A DNA stretch of 64,000 nucleotides from Craspedostauros australis (GCA_026770025.1 JAMXDE010000010.1:2046001-2110000); one strand, 5' to 3'. Shown: positions 22,501-35,201, counted from the first letter of the stretch. Made by a program: numbers and translations. Notes: generated by a model not told the origin, from the sequence alone.

Positions 22501-24705
22501 TTCACCAGCTCTCAGCACCGGTTCGTCTTTCTTGCTGAGGGGTGCCGCGTTGGCCGCATCGATCCATCGTTTGCGGACGATGGTGGAATAAAACTCAAGG
22601 TTCCTGTCCTTGCCGAGTGCTGCACCCGCCGCGGTGGGACTGGTTTGCCCTGATGTCACAGCAGCTGATCCGTCGCCGGCACTGTCTCCATTGGAACCGG
22701 GTGTGGCTGGTGGAGATTGTGCCGCCTGGCGTGGCTGTTCGCCATCGATGATTCGCCCGAACCCTGCACCTCTGATCAGCCTTCCCATCTCTTCGCGGGC
22801 TGACCGTAGCGCTTCGTCCGAGATCTGCCGCAGCACAAGCTGCAACGGGCGTTGGCTCTGTCGCAGCTCGTCGATCGTTTCAAAATGCGTCAAGTTTTTG
22901 GTCTCGATGTTACCCACCTTCACAATCAACGATCCAACGCGTGCACCTGCCTTTTTGGCTGGTCCCGTGCCAAGCACAGTGCGCACGACGGTGCGTTCCA
23001 ACACATTCTCGACTGTGAGCCCGAGCATCTCGCGTTCGATGGTCACGGTGTATTCGCCGAGCTCATTGACCATGCCATCACCGTTTCCATCAAGTTCCTC
23101 AGCATCGATATCCTTGGATCCTTTTCGCTTTCGGAACACTCCGCCAAAACCACGCTTGGAGAAGGATGTGCGCTTCGCGAACATGTTGGCGAACATGGAG
23201 GTGGATGACGAACTTCCTCTGTCGTTGCCGTGTCCACCGTCGTCGACGGATGCATCTCCGACTTCGGACGTGGCGTCCGTGGATGCCATCGAGAAGTCAT
23301 CGGTGTGAGACTTGTCGTGCTTGCCGTCCTTCTTGTCAGGCATCTCACCGTAGCATGCCCTGAAGAATTCGAGTGTAGAATCACCAGCCGAGGATGTGCA
23401 GGGTGGGAGTAAATCCGGGACAACTACCGGGCGGTCCACATCCTCCAGATCATCATCATCGGACTTGGCAGGTGTGCCTTGGGCATCAGGAACTTTGGGT
23501 AGCATCCTGGTCATGGAATCATACGCCAGCTCGACTCTGCGAAGAATCATTTGTACGCGGTCGCACGCGTAAGACACTCTGCGATTATCCTGGTCCGTGC
23601 TGCTGGGTGTCGGTGCGCGCACTGTGACTGCCGACATGGGGTTGGCTCCGCCACTGGTGGTGCTGAGATTTGTACTGTTGCTGCCATTGCCATCCGCAAT
23701 GGCACAGCCATCTTTGGATTCTGAACTGTCTTTGGAGGAGGATGCATTGATGGCTGGCACGGGGTTGATGGATCGGATGTACTCAAGCATCAGCAGGTGT
23801 TGAAGGAAGGAGTCGTTCTCGCCGTTGGCCAACTTGGAAAGGAATGAATTGAAGTGGTCGCTGCTGGCGGAAGGTGGAGAGGACGGGTCTGTGAGGAGGG
23901 TGGGGCCGTCCTGATTCATTGCCACTGATGCACGCAGCAATCCTTTGACTGCATCCAAATCCACCGTCTGGAGTTTGCGTGGTGGCTCGACCCGTCCTGG
24001 TTGATTTTGCGGACCACGCATCCCTCTTCCGGCTCCATGAGAGTTGGGGTTGCGCATCTGTTGCTGATGTTGTTGTTGCTGCTGCTGCTGTGGCTGCTGC
24101 TGCGGCTGGTGGCCTTGTCTTTGGCCTTGGTGGTGGTGCTTCTTCACTGCCATGGCTTCGGTCTTTGCCTTGGCAAGTTCTGCAACCTCGGCGGGAGACC
24201 GATTCCCCGAATTGGCAGCTTGTGCTATGGCTGCCGCCGCAAGTGCTGCGCGTGAAGCATCATCCATTGGCGAAGTCCGGCCGGCTGGTCCCGACTGCTG
24301 CGGAGATCCAGCAGCAGCAGCAGCACTGCCTCTGCCACGTGGTTTGTTTATCTGCTGCGCATGTGAATGTCCACGTTCCGGCGTGTGCACGTTGGGTTGC
24401 GCTCGGTGGTGCCGAGGTTGCTGGTGTGGCGAGTTGCGTGCCCTTGCCGCATTGTCTTGGGTGCGTCGTTGGTTTGGCGGAGACGATCCAAAAGGACGAC
24501 CCTGCCGCGCTGCCGAAGGAGAACCGCCATTGCTTGCCGTCCTCTTTGGCTGCTGGGAATGTGCAGTGTTCGCTGGTCGCCTGGCGCCTGCAGTGGGCAC
24601 CGCCGTCGGTCTCTGCTGCGCGAACCGTTGGTTGGGGCTCCTGGCAGATTCACCTGGCCGAACCTTGTGGCCAGGCGACGCCTTGCCTTTGGGTGGAGAG
24701 CTCAT
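19567..24705 (-). CDS. PDZ plus PP2A-A-like HEAT-repeat fusion protein
   Basis: Two exons, 24705-21556 and 21210-19567, with a 345-bp phase-0 intron (GTGAGT donor, CTCGCAG acceptor), encode 1597 residues. The N-terminal 280 residues are disordered and Pro/Gln-rich. A PDZ domain lies at about 551-625 (YTVTIERE, MLGLTV, KKAGARVGSLIVKV), an Arg-Gly-Gly-rich segment at about 815-850, and HEAT repeats from about 1020 to the end. The repeats follow the PP2A scaffold (A subunit) and PPP4R1 pattern: SARITACSL before the intron joins VRKSTATVLHEIAELV after it to complete one repeat, which supports the splice. HEAT scaffolds of this family hold the phosphatase catalytic subunit. A PDZ could bring it to the C-termini of partner proteins and the RGG segment might bind RNA; both are inference. 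Alternative: two genes wrongly joined, but the shared repeat across the junction argues against this. Confidence 0.8.
21379..21395. repeat. (GA)n microsatellite in the PDZ-HEAT intron
   Basis: A short GA dinucleotide run inside the intron. An inverted repeat with arms CACTCGT and ACGAGTG lies about 20 bp further on. Confidence 0.8.
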
Positions 24706-24715
24706 CGTTGTCGAT

Positions 24716-24763
24716 GTCAGTGTCAGTGTCAGCGTCGATGACAGTGTCAGTGTCGATGACAGG
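24716..24763. repeat. GTCAGT/GTCGATGACA minisatellite
   Basis: Imperfect tandem GTGTCAGT and GTCGATGACA units directly upstream of the PDZ-HEAT start codon, so probably in its 5' UTR. Confidence 0.75.
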
Positions 24764-24951
24764 CCCAGTTCTTCCCCGTCCTTGCAGGCTGGCGCTTGCG
24801 TTCAGCGAGTTTTGCTCAGCAGAAGTCAGGCAATGATCACACCCACGCTCGTGCGAGTCTGTGTGAACGGTCTCGCGAGATGTCTGCAGTGAGCCTATCT
24901 CCCGGTGTGACACCACTGGTGATATATTGAGCGCGATTGTGAATTGAGCAA

Positions 24952-24990
24952 TGGATGGATGACTGGATGGATGACTGGATGGATGCATGG
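24952..24990. repeat. 12-mer minisatellite, about three copies
   Basis: Tandem GGATGGATGACT units, about 250 bp upstream of the PDZ-HEAT start codon. Confidence 0.8.
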
Positions 24991-25186
24991 ACGTTCTTAA
25001 CTTGGTCCACTTCACTGCACTCCACTGAAGTCCACTCTATGACGAGCCGTGCAAGCGTACGTAACGCGTGCCCCCCACAAGAAAGGATGGGGTGTGGATG
25101 CAGACACGCAGAGGCAGAGCAACCAACAAAGGCAGCGGCAACTGGCGTTTTTGTTGCCGTCGATTTGTGCTGTTTCTGAGGGTCTT

Positions 25187-25246
25187 TGGCTAACTGTGGC
25201 TATCGTTGGCTATCGTTGGCTATCGTTGGCTATCTGTGGCTACCTG
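25187..25246. repeat. 10-mer tandem repeat
   Basis: Three exact copies of TATCGTTGGC at 25201-25230, flanked by diverged copies, about 500 bp upstream of the PDZ-HEAT start codon. Confidence 0.85.
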
Positions 25247-26378
25247 CAATGATAGCTCCCACCAACAAGTGCGCTCGCTTTCACTGTTTCTCGTGAGCCT
25301 ACTTCGGATGATCCCTGATGCTGTGGCTGCCGCTTTCGCAGATTGTCAAAGTGGAGTGCAGTGAAGATCGTCGGTTCCTTGTTCGCCGCGTTCGGTGTGG
25401 TTCTCTATGAAAGCGGAGTGGCATCGACTCTGCTGTTGCTCTTGGTGTTGTTGTTGCTATTCTTGCTATTCTTGTAGTAGCTGCTGATCTGCTCTACGAG
25501 CCTGTCAAGTGAGCACAGTCGTTGTTGGATCGTAACGTGAATAGGAGTGTCAGTAGCGCTGGGGTTCTGACGAGTACGGGTACGGGTATCAATGGAGATG
25601 CACAATGCGGCATGGACCCAACGCAGCAGCCTCATCCAAGATCAATCTGCTGGGGCCAGGGATCTGCCGAGATCCGCTTGGGTGTCTGTCTTGCTCTCTT
25701 GGTCGTGGTGGCGCTCTCTCTTGCTCTCTCACGCGTCGTTCTTGGTGAATTCGACCGACCGTTGCTTGTTGGGCAGAGAACACAGCACTTGCTCCCGTCA
25801 ACACGAGAAAACAACTGAACCAACGCTTCGATGGGTTCTTGGAGGGAAGCGCGGCCTGCGCGTGACTGATGTCGCATTTGCGTCACTGACGATTTGAGTC
25901 ATCTTTTCTCTCTTTGCAAGAGCTGAGTCGCATTTCCAGAATGTCAGGCAGTGTCCAGAATAACCGTCGGACACTTGCATGTGACTCGATATTCGGATGA
26001 GTCGAACGCGTCGTTTCTATCCCGTTGCGGATACATGGACAGACGCCTACACAGAAGCAATCAGCCAGCCAAAAAAGTTGTGGCGTTCAAACCCGTCGCA
26101 TTCAAAAAACGGCAAACAAACAGAGATCTCGTTGACAGCAACAGCGTGACAGCAACGACCACCAAAGAAGGCAAGAGAGAGAAATCGGGCCAGAAGCGCC
26201 CAAACCACACACAGTTCAATGCCAAACACGCGAGGAACCAAACAACAAGCAGAACACCGCCAGAACCACAACAACACAAGCGGCAAAAAATCTTGGACAG
26301 TCGTGGCCGAACAGTACAACGCAACGTAGCGCAGCAGAACACACAATACAGACCGGCGATCAAACACAGATCAGCAAC

Positions 26379-28258
<1,880 letters not shown>

Positions 28259-29213
28259 ACTAGATAGAGTAGACAGACTGACATGCACCAGGACCATGCG
28301 ATGCGCGGAAAACAGAGAGAGTAGCAAGCGCAAGCCAGTGCAGTTCTCTCCGCCTCATTGAAAGCGTGTCCCGGCGCAGGCGAACCACTGATGGTAACTG
28401 AAGCCTGGCGACGGAAATGCAACATAAAACTTGACCTTTATCGTTTGTACCCTACTCGTATTCAACTTTTGATCATCGATCGTTTGCGGTACTGGTTGCT
28501 GCAAATCATGGAGTTGTATTCGGTCGTTCCGGCCCAACATGCACCAACGATAGAGTAAAGGCGAAGGATGGGACTGTCCAGTCAATTTGAGTGTTCGACG
28601 TGCAGTAGCATCCAGGATAAGGAGGTTGCCGATACATGACCATTTTTGCCGCAAAGGCAACAGAAGGAGAACGTCACGATTGCTTGGCTTTGACTGTGGA
28701 ATCAGATCTGGTCGTGTCCCGTTAAAATCCGAAGCGTTCGGTTCTTCGGAACAAACCAGAAGAGGAAGAGCTTCGCAACCACCTGCTGGCGCAATTGCGT
28801 GATAGTGGCACGGATGCGGTGGAGACTGTTGCAGAAAGATCGCCTGGTCCACGGCCACAGGTGGAGGAAGTTCCCCTCTGCCTCCTTGTGTTGAACACGG
28901 ACGGGGCCAAAGCTGCTTGTGCATTTGGGCCTGCATGGCAGCGATGCTCGCACTCACAAGGACAGTTCTCACACAAGAGGGCAGAAAGAGCAAGTCATCG
29001 TGGAAGACTCCCCGCTACAAAAACAACGAGTATCGCGTCCGGCAAGCATCTCCCAGACAGTTAGTTATAAAATACTTACTCACACCCACCGAAACGGTAA
29101 CACACAAAGTCTTCTCAAAACCTCGCGAGAGTGTGGAGATCGTGATTTGAAACCCATTCAACGTCCGTGACAACGACACCCACAACACCCACATCAGCAA
29201 CAACAGCAACATC
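28259..29213. other. Intergenic region between Ran and glucokinase
   Basis: About 950 bp. The longest ORF (minus strand, 28355-28993) lacks an ATG start and recognisable features. One TACTCGTA octamer is at 28453-28460. The last part is the glucokinase 5' UTR and promoter. Confidence 0.5.
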
Positions 29214-31097
29214 ATGACCAGCTTCCTTCTCACCGGAGATATCGGGGGAACCAACAGCCGCATGGGGTTGTACACCATCGGTGACAACATGCCCCTGGCC
29301 ATCAAGTACTTCCGCAATCAAGAATTCTTGCCGCACAAGGAGGATGGGATCTTCGAGAAGCATATCATCGCGCCATTCCTCAAGCAGTGCTGGGAAGAAC
29401 GAGCGTCGACGTTGCCGTCGATCGATCAGGTGGAGATCATCGCTTGCCTGGCCGTGGCTGGTCCTGTGAGGAATAACAAGGCCAGTCTCTCCAACCTGCA
29501 CGACATCGAGATCGACGGCACGGCCATCGCCAACCAGAAGTTCTGCCCCGATGATCCGTGCCTCGCCAGCATCCGCGTTTGCACCATCATCAACGACTTC
29601 GTCGCACAGGGGTATGGCTGCCTGACCCTCAAGCCAAGCGAAGTGCTGGAGTTGACGCCAGGAAGCTACGCCATGATGGATCCCATGGGTCCGAAGGTGT
29701 GCGTCGGCGCCGGCACGGGACTTGGTGAATGTTACCTCACGCCGAGCAAGGCGGGCGAAGCAGGTTGCCCAACAACCGTGCATACCTGCTTCCCATCAGA
29801 GGGAGGCCACGTGGAGTACGCGCCGCGCAACGATCTTGAAGTCAAGATGTGGAAATATCTCAAGGCCAAGTTCAAATCCACCAACCGTATCTCTGTGGAG
29901 CGGGTGGTGTCAGGTCGCGGGTTGGCCAACTGCTACGAGTTCTTGGCCTCCGAGTTCAAGGACAAGATCGACCCGGCTGTTCACAAGGAATTCCTGGAGG
30001 CTGAAGATATGCAGGGCAAGGTTGTTGCAGTGAACGCACGCCCAGGCACCCTTTGTCTCCAGGCTATGGAAATCATGATGGGGTGAGTCCGCAAAGTGCT
30101 TGAGTGTTCAGTGCGGATATAACGTGGATACAAAACGGATGCAATACGAAAAAGCGTGAGGTGCTGTATGCACCGTGGCATGAAGAGAGTGGCATGAGGT
30201 CTTGCGCAATTCCGATGCTGTGCATGCTCTGCAACCAGGCTTGAATGGCGCTTCGAGGTCAGAAAAGACGGTCAGATTCTCGCGACAAGATGCCTGTCTT
30301 GGCTCATGTTCTATGTTTCGTTCAAAAATCCCTCATTCATTCTCATCGCCAAACTGATTATGGTGTCATCGCCATTACCGCGGTGCGCTGGTACACGTTG
30401 CTTCATGTCGCTTGGTCCTACATATGACGTCCATCTTCGAAAACAACAATACCAACAACAACAACAACAACAACAACTACCCCATACTATTTCTGCAGCG
30501 CATACGGTGCTGAAGTCGGGTGTGCTTCCATCAAGTTCATCCCAACAGGAGGCATGTACGTGACAGGTGGCTTGACTCCAAAGAACATCGACTTCATCCA
30601 AGGTGCTGATTCGCCCTTCATGAAGGCTTACAAGGACAAGGGACGGGTTGCGCCGTTGCTGGAAAGTGTGCCTCTATTCGCTGTGCTGGTGGAGGACCTG
30701 GGTGTTCGTGGAGCCCACAAGGCAGCCATGATGGTAAGTATCGCACGTGCTCTCACAAGAACGATGAAAGCGTCAACGATCGATTCTATCGCAATTCTTG
30801 TCGCGTCGATTTGAGTAGGTACGGCAATCGCTCGAACATGATGGATGGCTCACGTCTCAAACTATCCTACTGCCACACTTTGCTTCATGTTTCAATTTGT
30901 ACCATCTGCAATTGCTCCCCTCCTTCCCCAACACATGCCTGCAGGAGTACGAAAGACTCCACAAGAACGAAGCTGACTCTGATGTATCTGAATCGGACGC
31001 ACCAAAGGCCAGAGCAAGCAACCACTGGACGCAGATGCTGGCGGTTGCCACTCTCAGTGTCTTGGCCGGAATGGCTATCTCGAAGGCCAGAAAATAG
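29214..31097 (+). CDS. Glucokinase (bacterial Glk family) with C-terminal membrane tail
   Basis: Three exons, 29214-30082, 30499-30733 and 30945-31097; introns of 416 bp (phase 2) and 211 bp (phase 0); 418 residues. It phosphorylates glucose with ATP to glucose 6-phosphate. Family landmarks: phosphate-binding GDIGGTNSR (8-16), AVAGPV, catalytic INDF (about 126), GAGTGLG (about 165), EGGHVEYAP (about 197), and YGAEVGCASIKFIPTGG, with which the second exon opens. The last exon adds about 50 residues not found in bacterial Glk, ending with one short hydrophobic segment (399-413, MLAVATLSVLAGMAI) and the basic end SKARK. This has the layout of a tail anchor for an organelle outer membrane. No N-terminal targeting peptide is present, so the catalytic part should face the cytosol. 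Confidence 0.92.
30443..30478. repeat. (CAA)n microsatellite in glucokinase intron 1
   Basis: A CAA-rich run of about 36 bp, ending 20 bp before the intron 1 acceptor. It contains no AG, so it would not compete with the true acceptor. Confidence 0.85.
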
Positions 31098-31480
31098 AAG
31101 ATCGCCACAATAAAGGTGAGTTGGAAAGAAATGGGAGCATGACATGATAACTATCTATTTGTATCTCCGTGAGAATGCTTCACTCTAGTCTGCTCGAGTA
31201 CATTTGCAAACTCGACAGGGAGTCGTCTTGGACACGCCCGGCCGTACATTTCCACACAATCGACAAAAGGAGACACCAATTCATTAATGGTAGAATGCTC
31301 GATTCAAGACTTTTTTCAATTTGATGCTGATGCACTCATGGCGTGAGGCAAGAGTCGATGGCATGTGCGGTTTTATGTGAATGAGGTCGGACATGTCGAT
31401 CTGAGCGTCGCTTCTTCCACCTTCGAACTCAACGAACATGACACCTTGCTTGGAACCACAGCGGGCACCGACGCACGTGG
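31098..31480. other. Convergent 3' region
   Basis: A 383-bp gap between the glucokinase stop (plus) and the methyltransferase stop (minus). Nothing else is seen. Confidence 0.5.
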
Positions 31481-33175
31481 CTACATGAGGAAAGACCCTC
31501 CTTCGGTTTCCGGTTCAAGGTATGTTCCAGCACCTCGGCTTCCACCCTGATATGCTCCGTTCTCCATGGGGAAGAACAGCTCGCCACTGCCATCACCCGC
31601 ATAGTCCGGGTGGTGGACAGCGATGAGCGATTGGTAGGACGGCGTGGCCTCGTCGAGGAGCTCCAAGTCCAGATCTTCCAGCCCTGCCTCGTCGCTGCTC
31701 GTGGGTGTCAGAGTGTCCAAAGTTTGGTATTGGAAGGACAGGCGTTCGACGCGGAAGTACTGTGTGGAAACATCCATGCGGTATCCTTGCTCCAAGAACT
31801 GACGAAGGTAGATGGAATCCTCGGAGGATGTGAGACTGCGTTCTGGGGCAACATGGATAAATGCTGGCGGAACCGACGTGTCAACGTCAGCCCCCGCTGA
31901 TTTCGCCGCATCTGATGCTGCCGGCGACGCGGACTGAGCAACCTCATCCATCCCCAAGAAGCCGCCGCCAGCGTTGCTGCTGCCAGCCGATGCTGCACCT
32001 GCTGATCCTGCTTCGACCTGGGCTTGCGCCACCAAATCGGACGGCAGCAACGCATGGGCGATGCAACGAGACAGTTCTTTTGCCGATGGGAATGAGTATG
32101 GGATGTCACATCCGACGATGGTGCGGTAGGCGCTGTTGGAGGCCTGGCGCTGGGCAGACACCATCCCCATGCCGGGACGGCGGCTCCACAAGAGCTCTTG
32201 GATGGTGACTTTGCCTGGTGTGAGGCGTGCGCCTTTGACTGTCGCGAGTGCTTGTTGCAAGGCCGACGATGTTTCATCAGAAAGCGTCAATACCCCGAGG
32301 GATGGAGGCAGCATGTCGTCGCCCATCTTGATTTGGAGCGGACTGACTCTGCCCGAGCCATCTCCGATCCTTGCTGTCCTCCCAGTTGTGCTGTCGCCTT
32401 CTCCAGACGATCCCTCCTTGCTCTGCTTTTGCAGCTGTTTGAGAGCCTTCTTCTTGGCTGCGTAATCATCCTTGTCACGCAGCGCAAAGCCTGCGCCGAT
32501 GCAACCCAAGACGGTTGCAGCTGCTGCGCTTCCGCCGCAGGCGAGCTGAAGCATGTTGCCCTGGCAAACTTGTGGATTCGAGGCCAGGAAGAGTGCCGTT
32601 GTCACGATGGACTCCCTCTCGTTCGCTGACTTGCTGGAAACGTTCAAACGGAAGAACTCGTCCGTGATCTCATCCTCGGCGGTCCCCTCCCGCAGGATGA
32701 GAGTAGTGTCCATAGGGCGAACCTTCGTCGTGTCTTCGGAGTCGGGCTGGAAGCGGATGCGTTCTTCGATGACCATGGCGTTGGGTTGCGCGACCCGCGC
32801 GCTCTGAGTCAACCGATAGAAGGTTCTCTGGTAGAGTGTCTTCCCGGCAAAATCCGCTGGCGATTCTGGAGCGGCGGCGTCTTCATTAGCCCCATCATCA
32901 GCACCGACCTCAGCCGCAGAGAGTCGAATCGATGTCAGGCGGGCAGAGCAGGAATGGGCTCGTGCATCATCAAGAGGAGCCCTCTCCATCCGATGTAGAC
33001 CACTTCGCAATGCATGCTTCGATGCTGACGAAAGCGACGGCAATTGCATCTGCGCAGTCCTTGGAGTCCATGGAGATCCCGACGGAGATACAAAGGCATC
33101 TACCAGATGGGAACCTGTCGCAGACAGCACACCAACCACGAAGGGCAGAAGGAGCTTGTTTCCTGACCACCACAT
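31481..33175 (-). CDS. Plastid-directed METTL21-like protein methyltransferase
   Basis: A single exon of 564 residues from the ATG at 33175. The signal peptide (LLLPFVVGVLSATGSHLVDAF) ends in an Ala-Phe site followed by a Ser/Pro-rich transit peptide, the complex-plastid layout. The core resembles the METTL21/FAM86 lysine methyltransferase family (Methyltransf_16): ALFLASNPQVCQGNMLQLACGG at about 195-215 matches the family's motif I region, LTLSDE about 290, VTIQELLW about 321, and GCDIPYS about 353, where the family has a G-x-D-x-x-Y motif. Motif I is degraded (LQLACGG instead of LELGxGxG), so SAM binding is uncertain. Lysine- and Gly-rich insertions lengthen it beyond the usual 220-330 residues. 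Substrate unknown. Confidence 0.75.
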   Translation of the reverse strand: MWWSGNKLLLPFVVGVLSATGSHLVDAFVSPSGSPWTPRTAQMQLPSLSSASKHALRSGLHRMERAPLDDARAHSCSARLTSIRLSAAEVGADDGANEDAAAPESPADFAGKTLYQRTFYRLTQSARVAQPNAMVIEERIRFQPDSEDTTKVRPMDTTLILREGTAEDEITDEFFRLNVSSKSANERESIVTTALFLASNPQVCQGNMLQLACGGSAAAATVLGCIGAGFALRDKDDYAAKKKALKQLQKQSKEGSSGEGDSTTGRTARIGDGSGRVSPLQIKMGDDMLPPSLGVLTLSDETSSALQQALATVKGARLTPGKVTIQELLWSRRPGMGMVSAQRQASNSAYRTIVGCDIPYSFPSAKELSRCIAHALLPSDLVAQAQVEAGSAGAASAGSSNAGGGFLGMDEVAQSASPAASDAAKSAGADVDTSVPPAFIHVAPERSLTSSEDSIYLRQFLEQGYRMDVSTQYFRVERLSFQYQTLDTLTPTSSDEAGLEDLDLELLDEATPSYQSLIAVHHPDYAGDGSGELFFPMENGAYQGGSRGAGTYLEPETEGGSFLM

Positions 33176-34151
33176 GAGGATGTTGGTCGACTTGTGCGCT
33201 ACGTACGAGCTGATAAGGTGGGTATTGATGAGATAGATAATGGATATGGCGATAAGAGTGATGCCTTACTGCAGAGATGTTGTCTGTTGCCTTTGATTGT
33301 CTACCTATGTCGTGTCGAAGCGCCAGAGCTCTGGAGAAATGCGAAGTGGGGGATGGGTGGCAACGGGATGGCGTCCGCGTCAGTGATTTGCGTTCGTTTC
33401 TGCTGCCTCGTCCGTCCTGTGGCAGTTCCCTTGTGGGTAGTAGTATCGGTGATTCTTCGCAGCAGCAGCATCTCCCGCAGGGCGATGTGTGCCTTCTTGG
33501 TGATTGTGTTGATGGCAGCCTCCGAACTCCTTTCTGCTCCGTTTGATGTCTTACCAAAGATCGCAGTTCGGCAAACGAGGCGGTTGTGGGTTCTCGTTTG
33601 TTTTGTTGATGTCGTCCCTTCACGAGGTCTTTTCGTGGACCTCGCGCCTCCGCAAAACACAAGAGGAAAGCGAACTCGACAGGGTCCACCAACACCCAGG
33701 CTGCGATCTGTTCGTCTGGTACCGCGCATCACAGGCTCTGGAATGTTATTTATGAACTCCAAGCGAGCTGGGGTCGGCAAGGGCCCACCTTCTCCGTTCC
33801 TCCTCATGTGTCCCTTGGAGACGATGCGTCACACCGTATTGACCGGGTAGAACATGACATGATGAAACAAGCCAGACGCAAAGATGGAGATGTGGGCAAA
33901 TTCAAACGTCCTGGTTGGCGTCGGGACGGAATTTTCATCCTTTCCTCTTTTATTGTACAATGTGATCACAGTCCATTCTAACTTTCCACCGAAGTGCGCA
34001 TGCGTCTCCGCCAGGAAGCTCACAGGACGACCCATCTCGCTCCTTGCCGATGGCGTTCGATTGCTAAACGCCTTGTTGGTGCCAGGCTGTCTGTGCTATG
34101 CGTCGATTCCACCCCAGCCCTATCATTCACCACCAGGTGCCGCTATACCAT
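33176..34151. other. Intergenic region upstream of the methyltransferase
   Basis: About 980 bp between the methyltransferase start and the LTO1 3' end, both minus strand. The long plus-strand frame at 33194-33850 lacks an ATG and has no domain. Nothing else is seen. Confidence 0.5.
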
Positions 34152-35201
34152 TCACCAATCCTGATCAGCAACTGTGGGGGCGGTTGCATTTGCGTTCGCT
34201 TGATCACTTCGACTATGGATGTTGTTGGTGATGCCATCCGCGGTATTCTGCATTGCGGTTTGTGTCTGCGCCAACACTTGTGTGTTGATGTCTGCGTGCG
34301 TGCCAGTGGGACTGACAGAGCCTCCCGTTGCCTTGTGCAACGATGCCTGATCCATCACATCCTTCAAAGTTACTCGGCTCAGTCCCAGATGAACCGTCAG
34401 CAACTTGAATCTCGCCCGGATGCGTTGCATCTTGTGGATGACATCAATCGCATTGGACGGCGGCTGTGGAGTCGGCACAGAAGCTCCCGTCTCATCCGCT
34501 CCCACCACCATTAATGATGTTTCTTCACCATCATCGTGTTCCTGCTGGTGGGTTCGAGCATGACTTTGCCTTTGGCCGCTGCTGCCTTCTCCAACCTTGT
34601 CTCCCACCTTGTCTCCCACCTTGTTTAGATCTCGACTATGGAGCGGCAGAGCGTTGTAGTCGCTGCCAGCAGCTGATCGGAAGAGATTATCCACCGATTC
34701 GAAATCATCCAAGGCCGCATGCAGCTGTCGCAGATCTCGTGAGATCTTTTCTTGCTTGGTCGCGTTCCATATCGAATGGATCACGCGTGGTGGATGCGGC
34801 GTTGCCTGTGGCTGATGATGCTGCTGCAATCGTGATGGCGTGGGCCATGCTGCTGCTGCCATCGATGGCGACGATGGCGACGATGATGTTGGTGGCAGCA
34901 TGGTGTCATTCGCAGACTCGTTCCCATCCACGACACTCGCAGTGCTCACACCTACGTCTTCGTTCTTGGTGCCAACATTGGCCCCGGTCGATCCATCAAG
35001 GATGGATTGTACCTCATCAGCAAACCCTCGGATGTAACCGAGTTCCACTCCGTACTCAACACCCTTCCGTCTGCCAAGTGCCACACCCTCCTGGAAACCA
35101 GCCCGCAAGCCCGCTTCTCTTCCCTCCTTGTTGCCTCGTTCGATGCAGTCTTGGAAGGGGTCAAGGCACAGGTCATCCCAGTCAGCATCGCCAGTGTTCA
35201 T
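34152..35201 (-). CDS. LTO1/Yae1-domain protein, Fe-S cluster adaptor
   Basis: A single exon of 349 residues from the ATG at 35201; the frame is open further upstream but without an ATG. Near the N-terminus (about residues 10-60) lies the deca-GX3 repeat of the Yae1/LTO1 family: a series of Gly every fourth residue (GNKEGREAGLRAGFQEGVAL and onward to GYIRGF). LTO1 (ORAOV1) with Yae1 links the cytosolic Fe-S assembly machinery to the ribosome-recycling ATPase ABCE1/Rli1. The protein ends in QDW; yeast and human LTO1 use a C-terminal Trp-containing tripeptide for recognition by the CIA targeting complex. The middle is long, disordered and Ser/Gln-rich, with KVGDKVGDKVG repeats, making it much longer than the roughly 140-160 residues typical of LTO1. 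Confidence 0.82.
   Translation of the reverse strand: MNTGDADWDDLCLDPFQDCIERGNKEGREAGLRAGFQEGVALGRRKGVEYGVELGYIRGFADEVQSILDGSTGANVGTKNEDVGVSTASVVDGNESANDTMLPPTSSSPSSPSMAAAAWPTPSRLQQHHQPQATPHPPRVIHSIWNATKQEKISRDLRQLHAALDDFESVDNLFRSAAGSDYNALPLHSRDLNKVGDKVGDKVGEGSSGQRQSHARTHQQEHDDGEETSLMVVGADETGASVPTPQPPSNAIDVIHKMQRIRARFKLLTVHLGLSRVTLKDVMDQASLHKATGGSVSPTGTHADINTQVLAQTQTAMQNTADGITNNIHSRSDQANANATAPTVADQDW

Larger units (their letters stand above)
24706..26378. other. Divergent promoter region, PDZ-HEAT and Ran
   Basis: About 1.7 kb between divergent starts. Three different minisatellites occupy the first 540 bp on the PDZ-HEAT side. The right part should hold the Ran promoter and 5' UTR. No coding ORF is supported. 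Confidence 0.5.

Noticed and set aside
28355-28993. Minus-strand ORF of 212 residues between Ran and glucokinase
   Set aside because: The start is not a convincing ATG and the composition is mixed with no motif; probably chance.
33194-33850. Plus-strand frame of 218 residues
   Set aside because: No ATG at its start and no domain; it lies in the upstream region of the methyltransferase gene.
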